The notes under the pieces are model-generated. The model made no database searches, was not told the DNA's origin, and saw nothing but the letters and a program-made list of their open reading frames with translations. The position numbers and the translations under genes are program-made. Positions 7,578-17,226 of a stretch of 64,000 nucleotides of DNA are shown here, one piece after another (within the stretch, counting starts at the first letter, position 1; each line of letters starts with the position of its first letter). The DNA is from Undibacterium sp. (GTDB lineage Bacteria > Pseudomonadota > Gammaproteobacteria > Burkholderiales > Burkholderiaceae_D): contig NZ_JAUSFI010000161.1 of assembly GCF_030651495.1 (NCBI RefSeq), positions 1-64,000 of the forward strand, given 5' to 3'.

Positions 7578-7988
7578 TTATGGCAATGTAGCGATCACTT
7601 TGACAGTGGCATCTACTGCTGATTTTTCAATATAACCAATCGCATTCGGATCGGCAGCAATCGCTTTTTTGACATCTGCACTAGAACCGAATTCTTTCGG
7701 CAAGGAACCTTTTCCGGTAAATACCAATTTTGACCAGATTGCCTTGACTTGAGAAGGTTCTTTATCGGCGACTTTTTTGTAAAATTCGGCGCGTATGGCC
7801 GAACTTTCCGCCTGATCAACTGGAGTGAACATCGCTGATTTTCCAAGGAAAAACTGAGATGCTTGTTCCGCAGTCATGTGCGTCGCCGCGTTTTTTGGAT
7901 TCACGACGATAACGACTTCAGCCAGGGCCGGAATGGCTGATGTGACTAAAGTGGCTGCCAATAAAATTGCTTGAGTAAGTTTTTTCAT
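7578..7988 (-). CDS. Small periplasmic substrate-binding-like protein (PstS-type fold, single lobe)
   Basis: A product of 136 residues starting at MKKLTQAILLAATLVTSAIP, chosen because AAGGAGG stands just before that ATG. A signal peptide ends after PALA. The remainder (VVIVVNPKNAATHMTAEQASQFFLGKS..., IWSKLVFTGKGSLPKEFGSSADVKKAIAADPNAIGYIEKSAVD) matches the small 'phosphate ABC transporter substrate-binding' proteins. These keep about half of a PstS-like protein and are not linked to permease genes. No ABC transporter lies here, so it is probably a binding or sensing accessory. It lies 10 bp after the porin gene and 75 bp before the chemoreceptor. Confidence 0.82.
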   Translation of the reverse strand: MKKLTQAILLAATLVTSAIPALAEVVIVVNPKNAATHMTAEQASQFFLGKSAMFTPVDQAESSAIRAEFYKKVADKEPSQVKAIWSKLVFTGKGSLPKEFGSSADVKKAIAADPNAIGYIEKSAVDATVKVIATLP

Positions 7989-7998
7989 CTTTTCCTCC

Positions 7999-9246
7999 TT
8001 AGAATACAAAGTCTATGCCAGCGGCAAAAACGGTGACTGGGCCTTTGAAGGTCGGTGTTGCATGCACAAAAGTGCCTGGTCCGTTTTCAGGAGAGATGCG
8101 GTCAATCTGCAGTTTTAATGCGGCCGACTTGTAGAAATCCCAACGCAGGCCGATACTGTTGCTGGTTTGTATCGCCGCTTGTGATACCAGACTATTTGCG
8201 CCTGCGGACAATAAAGCTAAAGTTGGTGCAGGTGGAAATCCCGATGCTGGTAAGCCAGCAATAGCTCTTACGCTATCTTGTTTTGCCGAACCGTGATTGA
8301 AGTACGGCAAGAATTTTCCGATACGATAGCCAAACATGGTGTACCAGGAACTGGTGTCTGCGATTGAAAGGCTGTCGGTCGCTCTTTTGCCGTATTCAGC
8401 CTGAACCACAAAGTTTTTCCAATCTACGCCCAAGCCCACCGAAGTGAACGACGCTTTAGTATCCCTGACTTCGATACTGTTCGCCGCCGCTTTTAAACCG
8501 AACGCCGCTTCAAGAGCCGGATTGGCGGAATAGGCACGTAAGCCACCCAAAACGGTATTGAGTTTTACGGAATCTTCTACAGTGATTTTGGTGTCAGTAC
8601 GGCCAAAACGGAAAGTGAATGGACCATTTTCAGCGACTAAATTAATACTAGTCATCTTTTTAGCGTCAACAGTATAGCCAGCCTGGTTTTTTTCTGACGT
8701 AGAACCTACCGCAAGTTGCGCCGTGACGGAAGTATCGCCGAACGATGTTTGATACACCGCATCGGCACCGTCGATACTTTCCAATGGCACTTGGCTATAC
8801 ATTTCTACCGGCGGCCGCATCATCGTATTGGCATAACCAACATTGCGGAAGTCAGAAATCATATACACTGGCAGGCCGATACGACCAGCACGCAAGCTCA
8901 AATTGTCAGACACTTTAGCTTTAGCAAAAGCCCATGCCATTTCACCGATATAGGCATCTTGGACGTTTTTACGTACCAAGCCTTGCCCAGTAACTGACAG
9001 CCAGTCGTTGAACTTAGCGGTTGCCTGAATACCAAAATTAGAGTCAACACCCGGTCTTGCCTCTTTTTTGACACCAGCGACTTGATTCGGACGGACAAAT
9101 TCGGCATCATCAGAATTACTGCGCGTCAAAGCGGCAGTACCAAATCCGCTCACGGTAATGGCAGGAAAGCTGCTGCCGTCTTCTGCATAAGCAGAAGAAA
9201 TTGCTAAAGGCAATGCCAGCATCGCCAGTAAAGGTTTCATTTTCAT
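7999..9246 (-). CDS. Outer-membrane porin-like protein
   Basis: 415 residues from MKMKPLLAMLALPLAISSAYA (signal peptide). GGAG precedes the ATG at 9246, while the next ATG at 9240 is slightly too far. The mature part opens with DGSSFPAITVSGFGTAALT, a typical first beta strand, and ends in GIDFVF with terminal Phe for outer-membrane insertion. Alternating strands (VTGQGLVRK, LSLRAGRIGLPVYM, FTFRFGRTDT, FVVQAEYGKRA, IGLRWDFYKSAALKLQID) indicate a beta barrel of the general porin class. It is first in the operon with the PBP-like gene and chemoreceptor; no ligand can be named. Confidence 0.85.
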   Translation of the reverse strand: MKMKPLLAMLALPLAISSAYAEDGSSFPAITVSGFGTAALTRSNSDDAEFVRPNQVAGVKKEARPGVDSNFGIQATAKFNDWLSVTGQGLVRKNVQDAYIGEMAWAFAKAKVSDNLSLRAGRIGLPVYMISDFRNVGYANTMMRPPVEMYSQVPLESIDGADAVYQTSFGDTSVTAQLAVGSTSEKNQAGYTVDAKKMTSINLVAENGPFTFRFGRTDTKITVEDSVKLNTVLGGLRAYSANPALEAAFGLKAAANSIEVRDTKASFTSVGLGVDWKNFVVQAEYGKRATDSLSIADTSSWYTMFGYRIGKFLPYFNHGSAKQDSVRAIAGLPASGFPPAPTLALLSAGANSLVSQAAIQTSNSIGLRWDFYKSAALKLQIDRISPENGPGTFVHATPTFKGPVTVFAAGIDFVF

Positions 9247-9809
9247 AATTTCTCCTAGTAAATTTTTTTGCATTGTAATGCTTTTGGGGGGTGTAAAAAG
9301 CGATTGCACATTCTAAAAAAATTGGGCACGCTCGGGGTGATTAATTGCCGTTACAAAAGTCGCTCTTTAGCTCTGTCGATGTGTAACTATGTAGTTACAC
9401 AGTGTAAGCCTGTGTAACTACATCTCAAAGAAAATTCTTGATTGCAATATTTGTGTCTGCGCAAAAAGCAACAATGTGCCTATTTCGCGTCTGATAGATG
9501 AATTTTTTGGACGATTGGAATAAGCGATCAATTCAATCGGCTACAGATCAGTTTGATCCATGGTGTCACTGCGCGTGATGCTCGGCAGTTAGCTGGCATT
9601 TCCATGTAGGCGGCAAGCCTGTCGTGCCTGGCGTTTTCTTTTGTTTTTTTAGAGCACTTCTAAAAAATCAATTCGTCATTCACATACCTGCTTGGCGATT
9701 CGCGTAAGACTGACGCATTGTTCTGGACATTGCGCCAGTCTTACCTTATCCAGCATCGTAATGCTTGAGTGGCTAGAAGTGGTCTTTCATTTATTTGAAA
9801 ATACTTAAG
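9247..9809. other. 563-bp promoter region upstream of the porin operon
   Basis: It separates the porin start from the TonB receptor stop. The near part carries the dyad at 9381-9400 and a third half-site. The distal part (about 9430-9809) holds no convincing frame, repeat or terminator. It must contain the porin promoter, but no unambiguous -35/-10 pair stands out. Confidence 0.5.
9381..9422. promoter_or_regulatory. Operator-like dyad and half-site before the porin operon
   Basis: GTGTAACTATGTAGTTACAC (9381-9400) has perfect 9-bp arms around TG. A third unit GTGTAACTAC follows at 9412-9421. The spacing suggests a dimeric regulator with an extra half-site about 135-175 bp upstream of the porin ATG. 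No regulator gene adjoins, so the binder is unknown. Confidence 0.45.
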
Positions 9810-12053
9810 TTAAAAGCCCGCGCTGACCGAGACGGTCCAGCTACGCTCTGGCTGGAACGTGAATTGATCAAATGCCACGCCTTTACTGTTGGCGGAAATG
9901 GATGTGACATCCTGTTTATTCCACAGATTGTTGATGCCGAGCTGGGTCTTGATGCTTTTGACTAAGGTCCCGACATTTTTCCAGTGATATCCGAGTGTCA
10001 AATCTCCGGTGGTGTAAGCATCAATTTTATACGCCGCAGGCTCACCATCTTTGGCATATTGTTTGCCGACGTTTTTGGCCAGAACAGAACCATACAAGGC
10101 ACCGGATTTATAGAGCAAACCCAGTGCGTAAGTGCTGGAAGGCGCTTTGGCCACTTGCAGTCCCGTGTCTTTCGCCTTGGCGCTATTGAGTGAGGCATTG
10201 GCATGCACCGAAAATCCGCTGCCGAGATAGTAAGTTGCGGCCGCTTCTGCCCCCTTGTAAATCACGCCGCCTTGGTTGTAATACACCAAATCATTGCCTG
10301 TACCGCTAGAGGCAATTTTGTTATTGAAGTCGATGTAGTACAGGTCGGCATCCAGGGTCAACTCTTGCGCCTGATGCACCACGCCTAATTGGTAGTTGGT
10401 CGAGGTCTGTGGTTTCGGTGTGCTCAAACCAGGATTGTTGACGTAAAACATAGATAAATCAGGTACCAGAAAGCCCTTGGCCGTTTGTGCATAGGCCGAC
10501 CATTCTTTGTTCATGCTGTAATTCACAGTAAGAAATGGTAGCGTTGTGGTGTAAGTCTGGTCTGTCTGGGTAGGAATGCGCGTACCTTGGTTAACGCTGG
10601 CGTCTAAAGAACGCTGAAAATGGACATGTTTTAGGCCGGGAGTGATGGTCCATGCCGGTGCTACGGCCCATTCAAATTCGACGAAAGGTTGATACTGGCG
10701 CCAGGAAGAGCGTTGATCATAGGCGACATTTTTAGGCGCGCTCGCTTCTTTGGGATTGGCTACCCCGAGTGTCCAATCCAGATCGTAAGTATGGCGATCA
10801 GTGTTGGAAGCTTCCAGCCATACCCCCGCGCGCAACAGGCCGGCCGCGGTTTTGTCGGTGAATTTAAGGATGTCGCCGTTGACGCGGTAAGCGTTTAGCT
10901 TGTTGTACCCGGGAACGTTTTTATTTCCAGTCGCTGCCGCTTTGGTGCCGTTGGCCGTCGCACCACTGGCATCCTGACCAGAAAAAGTATCGTTGGTGTA
11001 GGAATACGTATAGAGCGTGTTGTCCAGTGTCCAGCCAGCCCCTAGATTCGATTGCAGGCGGATATAGTCGAAATCAGTGGTTTTATCGTTGTAGTTATAG
11101 CCAAAGTAATTTTGGCTGGTCGGATCGTTATTCAGGGCATAATTTTTGCCGAATTGTGCCACTTGTTTTAAGGTGACGCCCGCTTTATCCGGTACATAAC
11201 TATGAATTTTGTTATACGTCGCAAAGGCGGTCAGCACGGTGTCTTTGCCTAAAGTGCGCTGAAATTTTACCTGGTAGTTATCCTCGGTTACCGCGCTGTA
11301 GCTCAGGTAGCCGTCTGTCGTCAGGCGCGAGACGTTCAGCATCAGGTTAGCGTCGCCAAAATTGTCTAGTACGCCGCTGTCGATTTGCACACCCAGCATT
11401 TTGGTATTCCAGCTGCCAAATGTAGCGTACGGCGTGAAATTAAATTCCTGTGAGAGCTCTTTTGAAAACAGATTGATCGAGCCGCCAAAAGTCGCCTGGC
11501 CAAGGTTGCTGGCATTGCCAGGGCCGCGTTCGATCACCATGCCACCGATAATGCGCGCGGGGAAATACGAGGTGGAGTGATGCGTAGGATTATTCGTGTC
11601 GCCAAACGGAATGCCATCATAAGTGACGTTATATTCGCCGTCTTGAAAACCACGCAAGGTCACTTTGGTTTCGGCCAGACCAGGGCCATTGGCAGACACG
11701 CCAGAACCGATACTCGGTGCGATACGCGCTACCGCATTAAAGTCTGCCAGCGGCGTCACTGCCTGCTCGATGAAGGTCGCCGTAATGATCGATTGCGGCT
11801 GGGTGGCTTTCAATGATGCCTGTACTGGCGCACGATTCGCTACCTTCGAGCCGGTAATGATCACGCTATCTTTAATGATCTCCGCATCAAGGGCAGAGCT
11901 GGCGTCCAGAGTCTTGTCGACCACGATGGCATCTAGTTTCGCCACCGTGGTCTGAGCGTATGCGGCATTGCACATGACGGCTAGCGCCATGATGATGTGT
12001 AGCGACATACTGTGGCGGGTGAATTTTTGCTTTGCGTAAGGCGTTGCTTGCAT
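9810..12053 (-). CDS. TonB-dependent outer-membrane receptor
   Basis: 747 residues from MQATPYAKQKFTRHSMSLHI, whose signal peptide ends at NAAYAQ. The plug domain spans about residues 60-190 (DSVIITGSKV..., KVTLRGFQDGEYNVTYDGIPFGD, IERGPGNASNLGQATFGGSINLFSK). A 22-strand barrel follows, ending SWTVSVSAGF with terminal Phe. The family imports siderophores, cobalamin, nickel, thiamin or sugars using TonB energy. No Fur box, siderophore gene or transporter adjoins, so the ligand is open. The open frame extends to 12230, but the signal peptide fixes the start. It is a lone unit between the porin operon and comM. Confidence 0.9.
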   Translation of the reverse strand: MQATPYAKQKFTRHSMSLHIIMALAVMCNAAYAQTTVAKLDAIVVDKTLDASSALDAEIIKDSVIITGSKVANRAPVQASLKATQPQSIITATFIEQAVTPLADFNAVARIAPSIGSGVSANGPGLAETKVTLRGFQDGEYNVTYDGIPFGDTNNPTHHSTSYFPARIIGGMVIERGPGNASNLGQATFGGSINLFSKELSQEFNFTPYATFGSWNTKMLGVQIDSGVLDNFGDANLMLNVSRLTTDGYLSYSAVTEDNYQVKFQRTLGKDTVLTAFATYNKIHSYVPDKAGVTLKQVAQFGKNYALNNDPTSQNYFGYNYNDKTTDFDYIRLQSNLGAGWTLDNTLYTYSYTNDTFSGQDASGATANGTKAAATGNKNVPGYNKLNAYRVNGDILKFTDKTAAGLLRAGVWLEASNTDRHTYDLDWTLGVANPKEASAPKNVAYDQRSSWRQYQPFVEFEWAVAPAWTITPGLKHVHFQRSLDASVNQGTRIPTQTDQTYTTTLPFLTVNYSMNKEWSAYAQTAKGFLVPDLSMFYVNNPGLSTPKPQTSTNYQLGVVHQAQELTLDADLYYIDFNNKIASSGTGNDLVYYNQGGVIYKGAEAAATYYLGSGFSVHANASLNSAKAKDTGLQVAKAPSSTYALGLLYKSGALYGSVLAKNVGKQYAKDGEPAAYKIDAYTTGDLTLGYHWKNVGTLVKSIKTQLGINNLWNKQDVTSISANSKGVAFDQFTFQPERSWTVSVSAGF

Positions 12054-12159
12054 GGCGCATTCTTTCTGGGCTTTTGGTTGGATAAAGCCAGAAAGTATAA
12101 AAATGCAATGTGACGCTATCGTGAAGCTGTGATGACCGCTTTGTGACTCTGCAACAGTG

Positions 12160-13686
12160 TTAGTGCTCGCGCAATGCGCGCCGGTACTGGATCGCTTCTG
12201 CCACATGTCCCTGCATGATGTGGGGCGCATCAGCCAGGTCGGCGATCGTGCGCGCCACTTTCAATACCCGGTGATATGCGCGGGCTGACCAGTTCAGTTT
12301 GATCATCGCATTGCGTAATAATTGCTCAGCAAGGGCATCAGGTCGACAAAGTTGGTCGATCTCGGTGGTGGACAGCAGATGATTGGATTTACCCTGGCGT
12401 GCCAGCTGACGCTCAAAGGCTTGCTCTACCCGTTGATGAATAACAGCGCTAGATTCACCGTCGGCCTGTTTCAGTAACTCTTCATGGGGTAATGCACCGA
12501 CCTGGATTTGCATATCAATACGATCGAGTAAGGGGCCGGAAATTTTATTCTGATAACGTGCGATGATATCCGGGGTGCAACGGCATTTGCCATTACTGTG
12601 CCCCATATAACCGCAAGGGCAAGGGTTCATGGCGGCGATCAATTGAAATCTGGCTGGAAAATCTGCCTGTTTCGCGGCCCGTGAAATCGTGATGTGGCCG
12701 GATTCTAGCGGCTCACGTAACACTTCAAGCACCTTGCGGTCAAATTCGGTTAATTCGTCCAAAAAAAGCACGCCACGGTGTGCCAGCGAAATTTCGCCAG
12801 GGCGTGGCGTGCCGCCGCCACCGACCAGTGCCACACCCGACGCCGTGTGATGCGGGGCGCGATAGGGGCGCACTTTCCACTTCTCGATAGAAAAACCGCT
12901 GGTGAGGGACTGTACTGCCGCCGATTCCAACGCCTCCTGATCGGTCATGGTGGGCAAGATGCCGGGGAAACGAGCTGCCAGCATGGATTTTCCGGTGCCC
13001 GGCGGGCCCACCATCAGGACACTGTGATTTCCGGCCGCCGCCACTTCCAGTGCCCGCTTGGCTTGCAACTGCCCCTTTACTTCAACAAAGTCCGGATAGC
13101 TGCGGCGCAGCGGTGCGGTATGAATAACATGCCGGCTGAGTCTTGACTCTACATCCACCGCCGCAAAGTGAGCGCATACCTGTAACAGTGAATCTGCGGG
13201 GTAAATGATGGCATCGCTGACCAATGCAGCTTCATCGGCATTAGCCCGTGGCAAGATAAATGCGCGTGGCTTGGTGCCCGCTTTTTGGGCGCTTTTACAG
13301 ATCGCAAATGTCATGGCGAGCGTGCCACGCACAGGGCTGAGTTCGCCAGACAGCGAAAGTTCACCGGCAAATTCGTACTGATTTAGGGTGTCGGCAGGGA
13401 TTTGTCCTGAGGCTGCCAGTATGCCAAGGGCGATGGGTAAGTCAAAGCGACCGGATTCTTTCGGCAAATCAGCCGGTGCTAAATTCACCGTGATGCGTTG
13501 GGCCGGAAAATCAAAGCGTGCGTTTTGCAGCGCCGCCCTCACTCTGTCTTTGGATTCTTTGACTTCGGTTTCAGGCAGGCCGACGATGGTAAAGCTAGGC
13601 AGGCCGTTGGCCAGATGCACTTCTACGGTGACTTCTGGCGCATCCATACCATTGAGGGCGCGACTCTTTAGTACGGCGAGTGACAT
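12160..13686 (-). CDS. comM: ComM/YifB-family AAA+ ATPase (Mg-chelatase-like)
   Basis: 508 residues in three parts. The N-terminal Lon-protease-like fold opens SLAVLKSRALNGMDAPEVTVEVHL and includes VGLPETEVKESKDRVRAALQN. The AAA+ core has Walker A GPPGTGKSMLAARFPGILP and Walker B GVLFLDELTEF. A zinc-like motif CPCGYMGHSNGKCRC sits within the ATPase, and the C-terminal lid domain follows (LNWSARAYHRVLKVARTIADL). ComM is a hexameric helicase that drives branch migration during natural transformation. It is downstream of ubiK by 16 bp on the same strand, a neighbourhood common in Burkholderiales. Confidence 0.93.
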   Translation of the reverse strand: MSLAVLKSRALNGMDAPEVTVEVHLANGLPSFTIVGLPETEVKESKDRVRAALQNARFDFPAQRITVNLAPADLPKESGRFDLPIALGILAASGQIPADTLNQYEFAGELSLSGELSPVRGTLAMTFAICKSAQKAGTKPRAFILPRANADEAALVSDAIIYPADSLLQVCAHFAAVDVESRLSRHVIHTAPLRRSYPDFVEVKGQLQAKRALEVAAAGNHSVLMVGPPGTGKSMLAARFPGILPTMTDQEALESAAVQSLTSGFSIEKWKVRPYRAPHHTASGVALVGGGGTPRPGEISLAHRGVLFLDELTEFDRKVLEVLREPLESGHITISRAAKQADFPARFQLIAAMNPCPCGYMGHSNGKCRCTPDIIARYQNKISGPLLDRIDMQIQVGALPHEELLKQADGESSAVIHQRVEQAFERQLARQGKSNHLLSTTEIDQLCRPDALAEQLLRNAMIKLNWSARAYHRVLKVARTIADLADAPHIMQGHVAEAIQYRRALREH

Positions 13687-13702
13687 GCTATTTTGCGCCG
13701 CG

Positions 13703-13933
13703 TTACTTGGCTTCTAACTCGGCAATGCGCGCTTCCAGCGCTTCCAGTTTAGCCCTTGTTTTGGCTAAAACCTGGGCTTGAATGTCAAATTCTTCGCGCG
13801 TCACTAAATCGAGTTTGGCGAAACCCTGACTCATCATGGCCTTGACGTTTTTTTCTATGTCTTTGGCGGGAGAGTTTTCCAAGGCTTGATTGATTTTGGC
13901 TTGTACATCAGTAAAAAAGTTCGGTTTGTCCAT
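13703..13933 (-). CDS. ubiK: UbiK-type ubiquinone biosynthesis accessory factor
   Basis: A 76-residue protein from MDKPNFFTDVQAKINQALEN; AAGGA sits seven bases before this ATG, so the ten extra upstream codons are dropped. It is almost wholly helical with a C-terminal coiled coil (REEFDIQAQVLAKTRAKLEALEARIAELEAK), the hallmark of the UbiK/YqiC (BMFP) family that assists the Ubi complex with UbiJ. It lies divergent from the nitrogen operon, and an NtrC-like site begins only 24 bp upstream of its ATG, so its expression could be affected by NtrC. Confidence 0.88.
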   Translation of the reverse strand: MDKPNFFTDVQAKINQALENSPAKDIEKNVKAMMSQGFAKLDLVTREEFDIQAQVLAKTRAKLEALEARIAELEAK

Positions 13934-13956
13934 GATATTCCTTGTAATACCAATTT

Positions 13957-13973
13957 TGCACATTATTAGTGCA
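13957..13973. promoter_or_regulatory. NtrC-binding-site candidate 1
   Basis: TGCACATTATTAGTGCA fits the TGCAC-N7-GTGCA dyad of NtrC enhancer sites. It lies about 240 bp upstream of the sigma-54 promoter of the TorF/glnK/amtB operon. Confidence 0.7.
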
Positions 13974-14011
13974 ACTCGGTGAGGTGATGAAATTACGCTG
14001 CGTTAAACTGG

Positions 14012-14028
14012 TGCATTAGAGTGATGCA
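14012..14028. promoter_or_regulatory. NtrC-binding-site candidate 2
   Basis: TGCATTAGAGTGATGCA keeps the same 5-7-5 geometry with TGCAT/ATGCA arms and is centred 55 bp from site 1, about five helical turns. That spacing would let two NtrC dimers lie on one DNA face. Confidence 0.55.
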
Positions 14029-14191
14029 ATAAATATTAAATGCTATTTTACTATTCTATTTACACAGTCCATGAATAGAATCATAACGCATCAAGTCCGC
14101 CCATCAGGGGGATTTTTATCGACATTGTCCTGCGTTCCCCTATTGAGATGAATTTTCTTTCCGGTTATTGCATCAGTCGTGGTGACGTGCC

Positions 14192-14207
14192 TGGCACGAC
14201 TCATGCT
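14192..14207 (+). promoter_or_regulatory. Sigma-54 promoter of the TorF/glnK/amtB operon
   Basis: TGGCACGACTCATGCT matches the -24/-12 consensus TGGCACG-N4-TTGCW, with GG and GC exactly 10 bases apart. It stands about 65 bp before the TorF-type ATG. With the upstream NtrC-like dyads this is strong evidence for nitrogen-limitation control. Confidence 0.85.
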
Positions 14208-14269
14208 TATAGGGAAGTAAAGCAACAAAAATATTTTTTAATTCATCATTAACCAAAGAGGGACTTGCA

Positions 14270-15366
<1,097 letters not shown>

Positions 15367-15385
15367 CCCGCAACAGGAGATCTCT

Positions 15386-16936
15386 ATGAAAAAACTATTC
15401 ACTAAAGTACTTGCCGCCAGCGTGTTATTGGTGTCGGCAGGTTTGTTCTCACCTGCCATGGCGGCAGATGAGACATCGGCGGCATCGCCTGCATCAGTCT
15501 CGGTGGCAACAGAGGCATCCGCTTCGGTTGCTGCCGCAGCGGTTACGGTAGCGCCGGTCGCCGTTGTGGATGCGGCGGCGGCATCTGTTGTCGCCGCGCC
15601 GGCACCGACGCCAAACAAGGGCGATACGGCGTGGATGATGGTGTCCACGCTGTTAGTTATCTTGATGACGATACCGGGTTTGGCTTTGTTTTACGGTGGC
15701 TTGGTACGCTCCAAAAACATGCTGTCGATCCTGCTGCAGGTTTTCATGATTTTTGCCGTGATTATCGTGTTGTGGTGTATTTACGGTTACTCATTGGCAT
15801 TCACTGAGGGCGGCAGATTCATCGGTTCTTTTGACCGTTTGATGTTGAACGGGATCTGGGACCCGGCCAAGGCAACTTTCAGCACCGCCGCCACTTTCAG
15901 CAAAGGCGTTGTGATTCCTGAGTTTGTGTATGTCGCTTTCCAGGCAACCTTTGCCGCAATTACCTGTGGCCTGATCATCGGTGCGTTTGCCGAACGTGCC
16001 AAGTTCACTGCAGTCTTGTTGTTCGTGGTGTTGTGGTTCACTTTCAGCTATCTGCCAGTGGCACATATGGTGTGGTTCTGGACCGGTCCTGATGCGATTA
16101 AAGATGCCGCTACTCTGGTAACAGAAACCGCAAAAGCAGGCTTCCTGTTTCAAAAAGGTGCTTTAGATTTCGCTGGCGGTACGGTGGTGCACATTAATGC
16201 TGCGGTCGCGGGCCTGGTCGGTGCTTTCCTGATCGGTAAACGTGTCGGTTACGGCAAAGAAGCGATGGCGCCGCATTCACTGACCATGACGATGATCGGT
16301 GCATCCCTGTTGTGGGTGGGCTGGTTTGGTTTCAATGCGGGTTCTGCCCTTGAAGCCGGTGATATTGCCGGACTGGCATTCATCAATACTTTGTTAGCTA
16401 CTGCTGCCGCAACCGTGTCTTGGGTCTTTGGCGAGTGGATGTCTAAAGGCAAACCATCGATGTTGGGTGGTGCATCCGGTGCGGTGTCTGGTTTGGTTGC
16501 GATTACGCCAGCTTGCGGATTCGTCGGCCCGATGGGTGCCTTGGTGATCGGTTTGCTGGCAGGTGTGATTTGCTTGTGGGGTGTGAATGGTCTGAAACGT
16601 TTGCTGGGCGCGGATGATTCTCTGGACGTCTTCGGCGTACATGGCGTTGGCGGTGTTCTGGGTGCGTTGTTGACCGGCGTATTTGCCGCACCATCACTGG
16701 GCGGTCAAGGTATCTTTGACTACGTAGCCAACAAGATGTCAGCCGATCCTTATTCCATCATCGATCAGGTAACTATTCAGGCGACTGCTGTCGGCACGAC
16801 GATAGTCTGGTCTGCCGTGGTCTCCGTCATCGCTTACAAATTGGTTGATCTGGTCATCGGTTTGCGCGTTCCGGAAGATGAGGAACGGGAAGGTCTGGAC
16901 ATTACCAGCCACGGCGAATCGGCTTATCATTCTTGA
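15386..16936 (+). CDS. amtB: Ammonium transporter AmtB
   Basis: 516 residues. A signal peptide (MKKLFTKVLAASVLLVSAGLFSPAMA) is followed by an unusually long Ala/Val-rich periplasmic linker to about residue 80. The Amt domain has eleven membrane helices: DTAWMMVSTLLVILMTIPGLALFYGG, the twin-His pore residues (FAGGTVVHINAAVAGL and FGVHGVGGVLGALLTGVF), and DPYSIIDQVTIQATAVG. It conducts ammonium or ammonia inwards and is gated by GlnK. It is the last gene of the operon and is followed by a hairpin and a rho-independent terminator. Confidence 0.95.
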   Translation: MKKLFTKVLAASVLLVSAGLFSPAMAADETSAASPASVSVATEASASVAAAAVTVAPVAVVDAAAASVVAAPAPTPNKGDTAWMMVSTLLVILMTIPGLALFYGGLVRSKNMLSILLQVFMIFAVIIVLWCIYGYSLAFTEGGRFIGSFDRLMLNGIWDPAKATFSTAATFSKGVVIPEFVYVAFQATFAAITCGLIIGAFAERAKFTAVLLFVVLWFTFSYLPVAHMVWFWTGPDAIKDAATLVTETAKAGFLFQKGALDFAGGTVVHINAAVAGLVGAFLIGKRVGYGKEAMAPHSLTMTMIGASLLWVGWFGFNAGSALEAGDIAGLAFINTLLATAAATVSWVFGEWMSKGKPSMLGGASGAVSGLVAITPACGFVGPMGALVIGLLAGVICLWGVNGLKRLLGADDSLDVFGVHGVGGVLGALLTGVFAAPSLGGQGIFDYVANKMSADPYSIIDQVTIQATAVGTTIVWSAVVSVIAYKLVDLVIGLRVPEDEEREGLDITSHGESAYHS

Positions 16937-16979
16937 TCGTACCAATCGTTTCATCATCATGTTGTTCCAAAGTGAGTAT

Positions 16980-17056
16980 GGTCAGTCAGTACACAGAGCG
17001 CACTGACTGACCGCAATGACTGACTTATCAAGCACCTTTTAGGAGGTGCTTTTTTT
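16980..17056 (+). terminator. Double hairpin and intrinsic terminator after amtB
   Basis: A perfect 11-bp stem GGTCAGTCAGT / ACTGACTGACC (16980-16990, 17002-17012) is followed by AGCACCT-TTTAG-GAGGTGCT (17031-17050, imperfect loop) and a seven-T run. The second stem with its T run is the terminator. The first may be a 3'-end protecting stem. Confidence 0.8.
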
Positions 17057-17116
17057 ATGGGCGGATGCGGTCTTTCATGCAACAGCGATGCCAAGGGCGT
17101 GGAGGCATGGCATTTG

Positions 17117-17147
17117 CCGGCAAACCCGCATGGGCTATGCGTGAGCG
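17117..17147. repeat. Short intergenic repeat, copy C2
   Basis: CCGGCAAACCCGCATGGGCTATGCG belongs to a degenerate family (here given as CCGGCAAACCCGC / ATGGGCTATGCG). Other members lie near 190, 33191 and 40326. It lies between the amtB terminator and the 3' end of the purine permease gene. Confidence 0.4.
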
Positions 17148-17226
17148 GGGTGTTGCGATTGGAAAATCAGATCACTATATGCGCTAAATCAGGGCAAAAA
17201 TAGGCCGCAGTCTGTGCTGCGGCCGC

